This document shows positions 17,306 through 27,467 of a DNA stretch of 64,000 nucleotides, one piece after another. This stretch comes from Streptomyces aureoverticillatus (GTDB taxonomy: Bacteria > Actinomycetota > Actinomycetes > Streptomycetales > Streptomycetaceae), in the NCBI RefSeq assembly GCF_014649395.1, contig NZ_BMSY01000013.1:62001-126000 (forward strand), in the 5' to 3' direction. The position numbers were made by a program, and so were the translations under genes. The notes under the pieces were generated by a model. That model was not told the origin of the DNA and made no database searches. It saw only the letters and a list, made by a program, of their open reading frames with translations. How positions within the stretch are numbered: position 1 is the first letter of the stretch; each line of letters starts with the position of its first letter.

Positions 17306-17700
17306 GCCTCGACCGCCTGAACCCCGCCGACCTCTCCCCGCCCACCGGCTTCAGCCACGCCGTCGTCGCCACCGGCGGGCGGCTGGTCTTCCTCGCGGGC
17401 CAGACCGCCCTGGACGCAGAGGGCAAGGTCACCGGCTCCACTCTCCCCGAGCAGTTCGAGAAGGCCCTGGGCAACCTCCTCGCCGCCCTGCGCGCGGCGG
17501 GCGGCGCCCCCGCGGACCTGGCCCGCGTCACTGTGTACGCCACCGATGTCGCCGACTACCGCGCCCATGCCGCCGAACTCGGCCGCGTCTGGAAGAGGTT
17601 GGCGGGCCGTGACTATCCGGCGATGGCGGTGATTGGCGCGGTGCGCCTGTGGGACGAGGAGTGTCTTGTGGAGCTCGACGGGGTCGCGGTACTGCCCTAG
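17302..17700 (+). CDS. RidA/YjgF family protein (likely enamine/imine deaminase)
   Basis: RidA proteins hydrolyse reactive enamines/imines to ketones and ammonia. At 132 residues this one has family length; the key arginine is R115 in AVRLWDEECLVELDGVAVLP with the following Glu that positions water. It is translationally coupled to the acyl-CoA dehydrogenase (ATGA overlap). In a pathway starting from 2-aminobenzoyl-CoA, ring reduction leaves an enamine that such an enzyme could deaminate; this fits the context better than general housekeeping. Role inferred. Confidence 0.85.
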   Translation: MSLDRLNPADLSPPTGFSHAVVATGGRLVFLAGQTALDAEGKVTGSTLPEQFEKALGNLLAALRAAGGAPADLARVTVYATDVADYRAHAAELGRVWKRLAGRDYPAMAVIGAVRLWDEECLVELDGVAVLP

Positions 17701-17966
17701 GCGGGGGCGCGCGCGCCTTGGGCAGCAGTCTCCCCTATGGGGCTTCGCCCCTTTCCCCCTTGTCGGCGCTCCGCGCCTCGTCCTCAAACGCCGGACGGGC
17801 TCTTCCCCCACCCACTCGCCCTTTCCTGGGGCTCTGCCCCCGGCCCCCGCGCCACAAGCGCCGGACGGGTATTTCCCCCACCCGCCCGCCCTCCTGGGGC
17901 TCCGCCCCAGACCCCGCTCCTCAAACGCCGGAGGGGCTATATCTTCCCGCCTGAAGCGCGAAAGCT

Positions 17967-18030
17967 GCCCACCCACCCGACTCCGCCCGAAGGGCGACGC
18001 CCACCCACCCCACTCCGCCCGAAGGGCGAC
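17967..18030 (+). repeat. Two tandem 32-bp copies
   Basis: Units 17967-17998 and 17999-18030 share GCCCACCCACCC-N-ACTCCGCCCGAAGGGCGAC, differing at one base (G or C). The copies can also pair with the AAGGGTGGGCGGGTGGG stretch just after them (from 18031), giving a hairpin. Confidence 0.8.
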
Positions 18031-18101
18031 AAGGGTGGGCGGGTGGGAAAAAGCCCGTCCGGCGTTTGAGGACGAGCCGCGGAGCGGCGATGAGCGGGGG
18101 T

Positions 18102-18123
18102 CCAGGGGGCGGCAGCCCCCTGG
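18102..18123. terminator. Perfect 9-bp hairpin after the MurA-like gene
   Basis: CCAGGGGGC (18102-18110) and GCCCCCTGG (18115-18123) enclose the loop GGCA. It lies about 62 bases past the stop of the leftward MurA-like gene and can serve both strands. Confidence 0.55.
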
Positions 18124-18184
18124 TTACGGTGAAGGGGCGGGACTGGGGCGCCCCCCGCGAGGGCCCCCCGCGCACCGAGTGGGC

Positions 18185-19714
18185 CTAGATGTCCCGGAAC
18201 GTCTCGATCTGGGCCCCGACCGAGTTCAGGCGCTCCGCCAGGTCCTCGTACCCGCGGTTGATGACGTACACATTGCGGAGCACGGACGTACCCTCGGCCG
18301 CCATCATCGCGAGCAGCACCACCACGGCGGGCCGCAGCGCGGGCGGGCACATCATCTCGGCGGCGCGCCACCGCGTCGGGCCCTCGACCAGGACGCGGTG
18401 CGGATCCAGGAGTTGGAGGCGCCCGCCGAGGCGGTTCAGGTCGGTCAGATAGATCGCGCGGTTGTCGTAGACCCAGTCGTGGATGAGGGTCTTGCCCTGG
18501 GCCGAGGCCGCGATCGCCGCGAAGAACGGGACGTTGTCGATGTTGAGGCCGGGGAACGGCATCGGGTGGATCTTGTCGATGGGCGCCTCCAGTTTGGAGG
18601 GCCGGACGGTGAGGTCCACCAGGCGCGTACGGCCGTTGTCGGCGAAGTACTCCGGCGTACGGTCGTGGTCGAGGCCCATCTCCTCCAGGACCGCGAGCTC
18701 GATCTCCAGGAACTCGATCGGCACCCGCTTCACGGTCAGTTCGGACTCCGTGACGACGGCCGCGGCCAGCAGGCTCATCGCCTCGACCGGGTCCTCGGAC
18801 GGCGAGTAGTCGACGTCCACGTCGATGGTCGGCACGCCGTGCACGGTCAGCGTCGTCGTGCCGATGCCCTCGACCTTGACGCCCAGCGCCTCCAGGAAGA
18901 AGCACAGGTCCTGGACCATGTAGTTGGACGAGGCGTTGCGGATGACCGTCGTGCCGGCACTGCGGGCGGCGGCGAGGAGGGCGTTCTCGGTCACCGTGTC
19001 GCCGCGCTCGGTCAGGACGATCGGGCGGTCGGGCGTGACGTCGCGGGCGACCTCCGCGTGGTAGAGACCCTCGGTCGCGGCGATGTCCAGGCCGAAGCGG
19101 CGCAGCGCGATCATGTGTGGCTCGATCGTGCGGGTGCCGAGGTCGCAGCCGCCGGCGTAGGGCAGCCGGAAGTGGTCCATGCGGTGCAGCAGCGGGCCCA
19201 GGAACATGATGATCGAGCGGGTGCGGCGGGCCGCGTCCGCGTCGATGGCGTCCATGTCCAGCTTCGCGGGCGGCACGATCTCCAGGTCGACGCCGTCGTT
19301 GATCCAACGCGTGCGTACGCCGATGGAGTTGAGGACTTCGAGGAGGCGGTAGACCTCCTCGATGCGGGCGACGCGGCGCAGCACCGTGCGGCCCTTGTTG
19401 AGCAGGGACGCGCAGAGCAGCGCCACGCACGCGTTCTTGCTCGTCTTCACGTCGATGGAGCCCGAGAGCCGACGCCCGCCGACCACCCGCAGATGCATCG
19501 GTCCCGCATAACCGAGCGAGACGATCTCACTGTCGAGTGCCTCACTGATGCGGGCGATCATCTCAAGGCTGATGTTCTGGTTGCCGCGCTCGATGCGATT
19601 GACGGCGCTCTGGCTGGTGTTGAGCGCCTCGGCGAGCCCTGACTGGGTCCAGCCACGGTGCTGCCGGGCGTCACGGATGAGCTTGCCGATGCGTACGAGG
19701 TAGTCGTCTGCCAT
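18185..19714 (-). CDS. HTH-(UDP-GlcNAc 1-carboxyvinyltransferase, MurA-like) fusion protein
   Basis: The 509-residue protein joins an N-terminal XRE-type helix-turn-helix (about 7-62; RGWTQSGLAEALNTSQSAVNRIERG) to a complete EPSP-synthase-type MurA domain (about 73-509). MurA hallmarks are kept: VKTSKNA with the Lys-Asn pair, AGGCDLGTR with the active-site cysteine C190, and HPMPFPGLNID, where the Asp of the usual FPTD is kept but Thr is replaced. Enzyme activity is therefore plausible, alongside DNA binding, but the dual role is inference. No ribosome site precedes the ATG; a TAGCCT -10 seven bases upstream suggests a leaderless message. A palindrome shared with the aconitase promoter lies at 19726-19742. 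It converges on ridA. Confidence 0.85.
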   Translation of the reverse strand: MADDYLVRIGKLIRDARQHRGWTQSGLAEALNTSQSAVNRIERGNQNISLEMIARISEALDSEIVSLGYAGPMHLRVVGGRRLSGSIDVKTSKNACVALLCASLLNKGRTVLRRVARIEEVYRLLEVLNSIGVRTRWINDGVDLEIVPPAKLDMDAIDADAARRTRSIIMFLGPLLHRMDHFRLPYAGGCDLGTRTIEPHMIALRRFGLDIAATEGLYHAEVARDVTPDRPIVLTERGDTVTENALLAAARSAGTTVIRNASSNYMVQDLCFFLEALGVKVEGIGTTTLTVHGVPTIDVDVDYSPSEDPVEAMSLLAAAVVTESELTVKRVPIEFLEIELAVLEEMGLDHDRTPEYFADNGRTRLVDLTVRPSKLEAPIDKIHPMPFPGLNIDNVPFFAAIAASAQGKTLIHDWVYDNRAIYLTDLNRLGGRLQLLDPHRVLVEGPTRWRAAEMMCPPALRPAVVVLLAMMAAEGTSVLRNVYVINRGYEDLAERLNSVGAQIETFRDI

Positions 19715-19725
19715 GCGACGCAGGC

Positions 19726-19742
19726 TATCTCAGATATGAGAT
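19726..19742. promoter_or_regulatory. Palindrome TATCTC-N6-GAGAT in the HTH-MurA promoter
   Basis: ATCTCAGATATGAGAT (19727-19742) has perfect ATCTCA/TGAGAT arms. It touches the minus-strand -10 TAGCCT (19727-19722), which lies seven bases before the ATG. The arms and six-base spacing match the aconitase palindrome at 23091-23108. Likely an autoregulatory operator. Confidence 0.55.
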
Positions 19743-19851
19743 GAAGTGCGCGTCGGGGTAGGCCATTGGTGGAGTGACCGGTTCCGAACCCGCGCACGGG
19801 GCTCCGCTCGCGCCCGCGGGAGCCGCCTCCCCCTCGGGGAGTTGAGCCGGG

Positions 19852-21777
19852 TCACCCGCACCCGCAGCTCACCCGCGGCCGGCCCGCCGCCCGCGTCACC
19901 CGGGCGGCGGCCGCGCGCCCCGACGGCGACCCGCCGTCGTGCACCACTGTGCCTCCGCCGAGCGTGAGACGCACCTCGACGCCGCTGATCTCAGCCACCG
20001 GACACCGCGTCACATCGCGGTCGAGCAGCACCAGATCCGCCTGCTTGCCGCGCTCGACGGTCCCGGTGAGGTGTGCCATGCGAAGCTGGCGTGCCGTGCC
20101 GAGGGTGTGCGTGAGCAGGGACGATGTGCGGCTGATGCCTTCCTTGGCGCGGTAGAGGTCGCCTTCTCCCTCGGCGTCCGTGCCGCGCCGGTCGACGGCC
20201 GTCCGCACCTGGTTCCACACCTGGAGCGGATCGACGGGCCAGTCGGAGCCACCGGAGAGGAGTGCGCCGTGCGACTGAAGGCCGCGCGCCGGGTACAGCC
20301 ATCGGTGCCGCGCGGCGCCCAGGTACGGCAGCAGCGCGTCCATCGTCCAGGCGTTGCGGGTCGCCCATTGCAGCTGCATACAGGCCACGACGCCGAGTTC
20401 GGTGAACCGGGGCAGATCGGCGGGATCGACGAGCTGGAGGTGCGCGATGGTGTTGCGGACGTCACGACGGCCGGTCCTGCGCAGCGCGTGCGCGTATCCG
20501 TCGAGGGCGGTGCGCACGGCCCGGTCGCCGATGGCGTGCGCGTGCAGCTGCCAGCCCTCGGCGTTGAAGGCGGCGCTGAGCCGCCCGAAGTCGGCGGCGG
20601 ACACATACAGGTCACCCCGGTGGTCGGTGGGCCTGCCGTCCTTGTCCAGATAGGGCTCGAGGAGCGCGGCGGTCTGCGCCGGGTACTCGATGACGCCGTC
20701 CAGGAAGACCTTGACGGTCCCGAACCGGAGGCCGCGCACACCGTCGAAGTCATCGCACAGCTTCTTCGCGTACGCAACCGACGCGCGCGGGTCCTTGGCC
20801 TGCTCGGAGGTGAGCCGGAGCGCGGGCACGACCCGCTGGGGCAGCTTCCCCGCCTCGGCGAGCGCGCGGTACAGGGCCAGCTCGTCCTCGCCCACCACCG
20901 CTTCCATGAAGGTGGTGATCCCGGACGCCGCCGCCTCGGCGAACACCTTGGCGGCCGCGGCCACGAGTTCGGCCTCGCCGGGCTCGGGGATGTGCCGGGA
21001 CACCAGGGGTTGCGCGTCGTCCTTGAGCACGCCGGTCGGCTTGCCGTCCGCCCCCTTGACGATTTTGCCGCCGACCGGGTCCGGCGTCGTGGCGGTGATC
21101 TTCGCGATGTCCAGCGCGCGCTGATTGCCCCACATGTTGTGGCCGTCGCCGCCGCGCAGGACCACCGGGCGGCGGGTGGGCAGGGCGTCGAGCATCGAGT
21201 GGTGCGGGGCGGTGCCGCGCGGAAGGAGTCCCACGGGGTTCCAGTCCTCCACGACGAGCCAGCCGTCGGGCTCGTCGCCGGAGCTGTCCTTCAGGAACCC
21301 GGTGAGGGTCTTCTGCAACTCCTCGACGCGTCGCTCGGCCCCGTCGAGCGACGGCCTGAGCGACCGTGAGGCGGCGTCCGTCGGGTGGGCGTGCCCGTCG
21401 TGGATCCCGCTGAGCAGGCTGCCGCCGCACCCGTCCACGACCTCGGTGTCCCGGCCCGCGAACCGCCGCACCTCGGAGTCCGACCCGACGGCGAGGATCC
21501 GCCCGTCCCTCCCGACCGCGACCGCCCGCGCGGGCCCGGCGCCGCGCACACCCGTGAACACCCGCGCGTTGTGCACGACGAGCGCGGCACCGCGCCGCCG
21601 CCCGTGCGCGGGCGACGCGACGGCGGGGGCGCCGGCGGCGGCGACGAGCCCGGTGGCGCCGACCGCACCGGCGGCGGCGAGCAGGCTGCGCCGGGCGACG
21701 GACGCGGACGGCGGCTTCGGCGCGGGCGTCGCGGAAGGCTCGGACGGCGCGGGCGTTGCGGACGGCTCGGCAGACAT
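19852..21777 (-). CDS. Tat-exported amidohydrolase, YtcJ-like
   Basis: A 641-residue member of the metal-dependent amidohydrolase superfamily. A Pro/Ala/Ser-rich start leads to a twin-arginine signal (VARRSLLAAAG, then an Ala-rich hydrophobic stretch ending PAVASPA), so it is probably folded inside and exported by Tat. The metal-site HxH appears as GIHDGHAHPTDA near residue 125; later conserved pieces are LHAHAIGDRA, NTIAHLQLV and SGGSDWPVD with the final Asp. YtcJ-like proteins include N-substituted formamide deformylases and other exo-amidases, but the substrate here is unknown. TTGGAG sits seven bases before the ATG at 21777. It is divergent from a LacI regulator, which may control it. Confidence 0.82.
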   Translation of the reverse strand: MSAEPSATPAPSEPSATPAPKPPSASVARRSLLAAAGAVGATGLVAAAGAPAVASPAHGRRRGAALVVHNARVFTGVRGAGPARAVAVGRDGRILAVGSDSEVRRFAGRDTEVVDGCGGSLLSGIHDGHAHPTDAASRSLRPSLDGAERRVEELQKTLTGFLKDSSGDEPDGWLVVEDWNPVGLLPRGTAPHHSMLDALPTRRPVVLRGGDGHNMWGNQRALDIAKITATTPDPVGGKIVKGADGKPTGVLKDDAQPLVSRHIPEPGEAELVAAAAKVFAEAAASGITTFMEAVVGEDELALYRALAEAGKLPQRVVPALRLTSEQAKDPRASVAYAKKLCDDFDGVRGLRFGTVKVFLDGVIEYPAQTAALLEPYLDKDGRPTDHRGDLYVSAADFGRLSAAFNAEGWQLHAHAIGDRAVRTALDGYAHALRRTGRRDVRNTIAHLQLVDPADLPRFTELGVVACMQLQWATRNAWTMDALLPYLGAARHRWLYPARGLQSHGALLSGGSDWPVDPLQVWNQVRTAVDRRGTDAEGEGDLYRAKEGISRTSSLLTHTLGTARQLRMAHLTGTVERGKQADLVLLDRDVTRCPVAEISGVEVRLTLGGGTVVHDGGSPSGRAAAARVTRAAGRPRVSCGCG

Positions 21778-21975
21778 GGTCACTCCAAGGCGCATGCGTC
21801 GGCTGGGTGGTGACCCGCACATTCCGTGAGTAACCCGTTAACCAGAACCCACCCCGAACGACGAAATCCGCACGCGCACCGCGCCGGTACGGCGCAGCCC
21901 CCTTCCGCCCCGGCGCCCCGTCCGCCCCGGCACCCCTTCTCCCCCGACGCCTCTTCCGCCCCGGCGCCCCGTCCG

Positions 21976-21981
21976 TACGAT
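21976..21981 (+). promoter_or_regulatory. -10 box of a leaderless lacI-type transcript
   Basis: TACGAT ends six bases before the GTG at 21988, the spacing expected when transcription starts at the start codon. No ribosome site is present. The 210-base divergent gap also holds CCGCCCCGGCGCCCCGTCCG-type direct repeats. Confidence 0.45.
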
Positions 21982-21987
21982 GTCCGC

Positions 21988-23079
21988 GTGCCGGACAGCG
22001 GACCGACCCTCGCCGACATCGCGCGCGCCGCCGAGGTGTCGACCGCGACCGTCTCGCACGCGCTCAACGGCACCGGCCGCCTGTCCGACGCGACCCGGCG
22101 CCGGGTCCGCGCGACCGCGACCGCCCTCGGCTACGGCGCCCCGCGCACGGGGCCACGCACCCGCACGCTCGGCATCGCCGTCACCACCTTCCCCGGCCCC
22201 TGGAACTACACCGAGATCGCCTACTTCTCACGCGTCGTCACCGCGGCCACCGCCGCCGCCCACGCGCACGGCTACGCCCTGACCACGCTGCCCGCCGACC
22301 GCGTCGCCGACGCCGCCTGGCACACGCTCGCCGTCGACGGCATGCTCATCGTCGACAGCCCGCCGGGCGACCCGATGGTCCGCGCCCTGCGCGCCCGCGG
22401 CATCCCGCTCGTCTTCGACGGCGTCCCCGGCGACGCCCGCGAGGACGACCACTGGATCGACAACGACCACACCGCCACCACCCGCGAAGTCCTCGACCAC
22501 CTCTCGGCCGCCGGCGCCCGCCGCATCGCCCTGCAGTCCGGCAGCGGCGCCGAGACGTACGCGCGCGTGGTGACGGCTACGTACGAGAAATGGTGCGCGG
22601 AACACGGCGTCGCCGCGCGCGCCGTGCGGTTCGACGCGGCCGACCCAGAAGGCCGGGCCTTCGACGAACTGCTCACGGGCACCGGCACCAGCGCAGGCAT
22701 GAGCACCGGAACCGGCACGAGCACAGGCCCCGGCACCGGATCCGGACCCGCCCGCGCCGACGCCGTCTACGCCGCGTACGACCCCGGCGGCCGCCAGCTC
22801 CTCGCCGCCGCGCGCCGCCATGGCTTGCGCGTCCCCGAGGATCTGCTTCTGGTGTGCGCGAGCGAGGATCCCGGGTACGCGGACACCGAACCGCCCGTCA
22901 CCACGGTGAGCCTCAACCCGGAACGCACGGCCCGCGCGGCCGTGGACCGCCTGGTCGCCCTGGTCGAGGGCACGCACCCGCCGACGCCCGGACCCACCGT
23001 GGTCCCGGCGGCACTCCGCGTGCGGGCTTCGTCACAGGGCAGGGCGCAGCGGGGCGCGCCTCGTCGCGGCGGCGGGTGA
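21988..23079 (+). CDS. LacI family transcriptional regulator
   Basis: A 363-residue repressor-type protein. The HTH at the very N-terminus (TLADIARAAEVSTATVSHALNGTGRLSDATRRRV) is typical LacI, followed by a periplasmic-binding-like sensor domain (LGIAVTTFPGPWNYTEIAYF) and the late DLLLVCASEDPGYADTEPPVTTV segment. Odd: a low-complexity Gly/Thr/Ser insert (about 229-253, GTGTSAGMSTGTGTSTGPG) lies inside the ligand domain. The start is set by the HTH; the frame is open back to 21826 but that translation is Pro/Ala-rich. It is divergent from the Tat-exported amidohydrolase and its effector may relate to that enzyme (inference). Its 3' end overlaps the aconitase promoter zone. Confidence 0.85.
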   Translation: MPDSGPTLADIARAAEVSTATVSHALNGTGRLSDATRRRVRATATALGYGAPRTGPRTRTLGIAVTTFPGPWNYTEIAYFSRVVTAATAAAHAHGYALTTLPADRVADAAWHTLAVDGMLIVDSPPGDPMVRALRARGIPLVFDGVPGDAREDDHWIDNDHTATTREVLDHLSAAGARRIALQSGSGAETYARVVTATYEKWCAEHGVAARAVRFDAADPEGRAFDELLTGTGTSAGMSTGTGTSTGPGTGSGPARADAVYAAYDPGGRQLLAAARRHGLRVPEDLLLVCASEDPGYADTEPPVTTVSLNPERTARAAVDRLVALVEGTHPPTPGPTVVPAALRVRASSQGRAQRGAPRRGGG

Positions 23080-23084
23080 TGTAC

Positions 23085-23108
23085 TAGAGTTATCTCGACA
23101 TCGAGATA
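23085..23108 (+). promoter_or_regulatory. Aconitase promoter -10 and palindromic operator
   Basis: TAGAGT (23085-23090) is a good Streptomyces -10 box. It is followed at once by the perfect palindrome TATCTCGACATCGAGATA (23091-23108), which would cover the start of transcription. Arms and spacing match the operator of the HTH-MurA gene. Confidence 0.6.
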
Positions 23109-23162
23109 TCTGCCGAGGCGTGCCGCAGCCGTACGCATCGCCAGTCTGGCGGTAAGGGTTAC

Positions 23163-23181
23163 CTAACTTAGCCTTACCTTA
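23163..23181 (+). promoter_or_regulatory. Candidate iron box (DtxR/DmdR-type) in the aconitase leader
   Basis: CTAACTTAGCCTTACCTTA matches the iron-repressor pattern TTAGGTTAGGCTAACCTAA at about 13 of 19 positions. Two direct TTACCT copies (23159 and 23174) overlap it. Iron control of this [4Fe-4S] enzyme would make sense, but the match is imperfect. Confidence 0.4.
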
Positions 23182-23247
23182 GCGGATGGGCGAGAAGTTG
23201 TGGCGGCAGGATGCGGTGGACTGCGCACAAATATGAAGGAGACTGTC

Positions 23248-25965
<2,718 letters not shown>

Positions 25966-25985
25966 GCGCCCGGCGCACACGAGTT

Positions 25986-26020
25986 GAGGGCCGCACCCCA
26001 GGGCAGGGGGTGCGGCCCTC
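25986..26020. terminator. Strong bidirectional terminator after acnA
   Basis: GAGGGCCGCACCCC (25986-25999) pairs perfectly over 14 bp with GGGGTGCGGCCCTC (26007-26020) around a seven-base loop. It lies between convergent acnA and the secreted-repeat gene. Confidence 0.85.
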
Positions 26021-26033
26021 GTTCGTGGGGCCG

Positions 26034-26810
26034 TCAGCTCAAGGGGAGGCTCTTGACGGCCGACAGGAGCGGGATCTGGACGTAGTCGCCGTTGCCGGGG
26101 CCGCAGACGGGCCTGGTGTCGGCGGTGCCGGAGACGTTCGTCCCGGTCGAGTACCGGGCGTCGGGGGCCGTCACCACGCTCGTGAGGTGGCTCCTGAGCC
26201 GCTCCGAGTAGTACACGCACTGGTGCAGGTTCAGATAGCGGCCCGCGTTCAGGTCCAGGGCCTTGACGCCCGAGAGCCCCGGATTGGGTACGTGGCTGCC
26301 GTTGCCCGGGCCGCAGGTCGGCGTGGTCTCAGGGGTGTTGGAGACCTTGGTGCCGGTGGAGTAGCGGTTGTCGCCGCTCGGGGTCACCAGCGTGGTGAAG
26401 CGGTCCGTGCTCGCGCTCCGGTAGTAGTCGCACTGCTGGAGGTTGAGGTAGCGCCCCGCGGCGAGGTTCAGTGCCTTGACGCCATGCAGGATCGGGATGG
26501 GTACGTGATTGCCGTTGCCGGGACCGCAGGCGGCCGTCGTGTCGGCGGTGGTGGAGCGCTTCGTGCCGGTGGAGTAGCGGTTGTCGCCGCTCGGGGTCAC
26601 GAACGTGCTGAAGTGGTCGTCGAGGGAGCTCGCGTAGTACGAGCACTGATGCAGATTCAGATAGCCGGAGGCGGCGGGCGCCCCCTCCGCCCCCTCCGCC
26701 GGCCCCGGCGCCACCGCCGAGGCCGGTGCGGCCGTGCCCATGAAGGCACACACGCCGACCGCACCCGCGAGCATCGGCCGCCATACACGTCTGACCGTCC
26801 ATCGCATCAT
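26034..26810 (-). CDS. Secreted protein made of three ~70-residue repeats, unknown function
   Basis: The 258-residue protein starts with a Sec signal (RR-rich start, hydrophobic AGAVGVCAFMGTA, cut near PASAVAPG) and then has three tandem repeats at about 50-118, 121-189 and 191-257. Each begins YLNLHQC-YY, contains TPSGDNRYSTGTK (TAPDARYSTGTN in the third), a second Cys in CGPGNG, and ends HVPIP-L-GVKAL. Two cysteines per repeat (56/95, 127/166, 198/236) suggest one disulfide each. GGGAGG lies nine bases before the ATG. I do not recognise the family; the pattern could be a small beta-rich domain such as a lectin-like module. No neighbours hint at a role. Confidence 0.75.
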   Translation of the reverse strand: MMRWTVRRVWRPMLAGAVGVCAFMGTAAPASAVAPGPAEGAEGAPAASGYLNLHQCSYYASSLDDHFSTFVTPSGDNRYSTGTKRSTTADTTAACGPGNGNHVPIPILHGVKALNLAAGRYLNLQQCDYYRSASTDRFTTLVTPSGDNRYSTGTKVSNTPETTPTCGPGNGSHVPNPGLSGVKALDLNAGRYLNLHQCVYYSERLRSHLTSVVTAPDARYSTGTNVSGTADTRPVCGPGNGDYVQIPLLSAVKSLPLS

Positions 26811-26966
26811 TTCCGTGGTCCTCCCGCTCTCGTGCTGCTTGCCTGCCGCAAAGCTCGCAGGAGCGGGAGGTTCACGGGTATCCCGAGATCTGGGGATTGA
26901 CGCACATGCTCCACAGGGGCCTCGCAGACGATTGCGTTGATGCCGGGCCCGGCGGGAGGAGGCGCC

Positions 26967-27359
26967 CTACTGCTGCGGCCAACCCCCGTACGGCACCGTG
27001 ATCAGTTCCATGGCGTGCCCCGCCGGGTCCAGGAAGTAGACCCCTTTGCCGCCGTCGTCGCGGTTGATCTCGCCGGGGTGCGTCCGGCGCGGGTCGGCCC
27101 AGTGCTCCAGGCCGCGCGCCTTGATCTTCTCGTACGCCGCGTCGAACTCGTCCTCGGAGACGAGGAACGCGTAGTGCTGTGGCGTGATCTTGTCCGCGGG
27201 GATGGTGGCGAAGTCGAGGGTGACGTCGTTCGCGAGGCTCACCGCCACGAACGGGCCCCACTCGCCTGCGATGTCGAGTCCCAGCAGGTCCGCGAAGAAT
27301 TCGGCGGACTCCCGGTTGTCCCGGGCGTGGACGATCGTGTGATTGAGCTGTACTGCCAA
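26967..27359 (-). CDS. VOC (glyoxalase/bleomycin-resistance) family protein
   Basis: The 130-residue protein has the vicinal-oxygen-chelate fold: VQLNHTIVHARD with a possible metal His, FFADLLGLDI, QHYAFLVSEDEF, and a C-terminal YFLDPAGHAMELI with the usual Glu. The start is a TTG at 27359 with GGAGG six bases upstream, a clear case where the ribosome site decides. It might be a dioxygenase, a lyase or an antibiotic-binding protein; nothing in the sequence fixes the substrate. It points the same way as the ArsR-type gene 108 bases upstream and could be co-transcribed with it. Confidence 0.82.
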   Translation of the reverse strand: MAVQLNHTIVHARDNRESAEFFADLLGLDIAGEWGPFVAVSLANDVTLDFATIPADKITPQHYAFLVSEDEFDAAYEKIKARGLEHWADPRRTHPGEINRDDGGKGVYFLDPAGHAMELITVPYGGWPQQ

Positions 27360-27467
27360 GGAATGCCTCCGTGGGCATCTCCCGCACCTCCATGCCTCAC
27401 CCGGACGGTGACCGGCACGCGATGCTGGCGCGGATCCTAGGCAGGGGACCGACTCGCTGTCGAGGTG

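Larger units (their letters stand above)
17701..18184. repeat. Repeat-rich intergenic region between convergent genes
   Basis: These 484 bases hold no gene. Copies of a dispersed element lie at 17782-17801, 17854-17870 (variant) and 17919-17938 (cores CTCAAACGCCGGACGGGCT or close), and one inverted copy at 18052-18071. Between them are C-rich stretches with GGGGCTCTGCCCC-like small palindromes. The region separates two genes pointing at each other and probably ends transcription from both sides. Confidence 0.75.
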
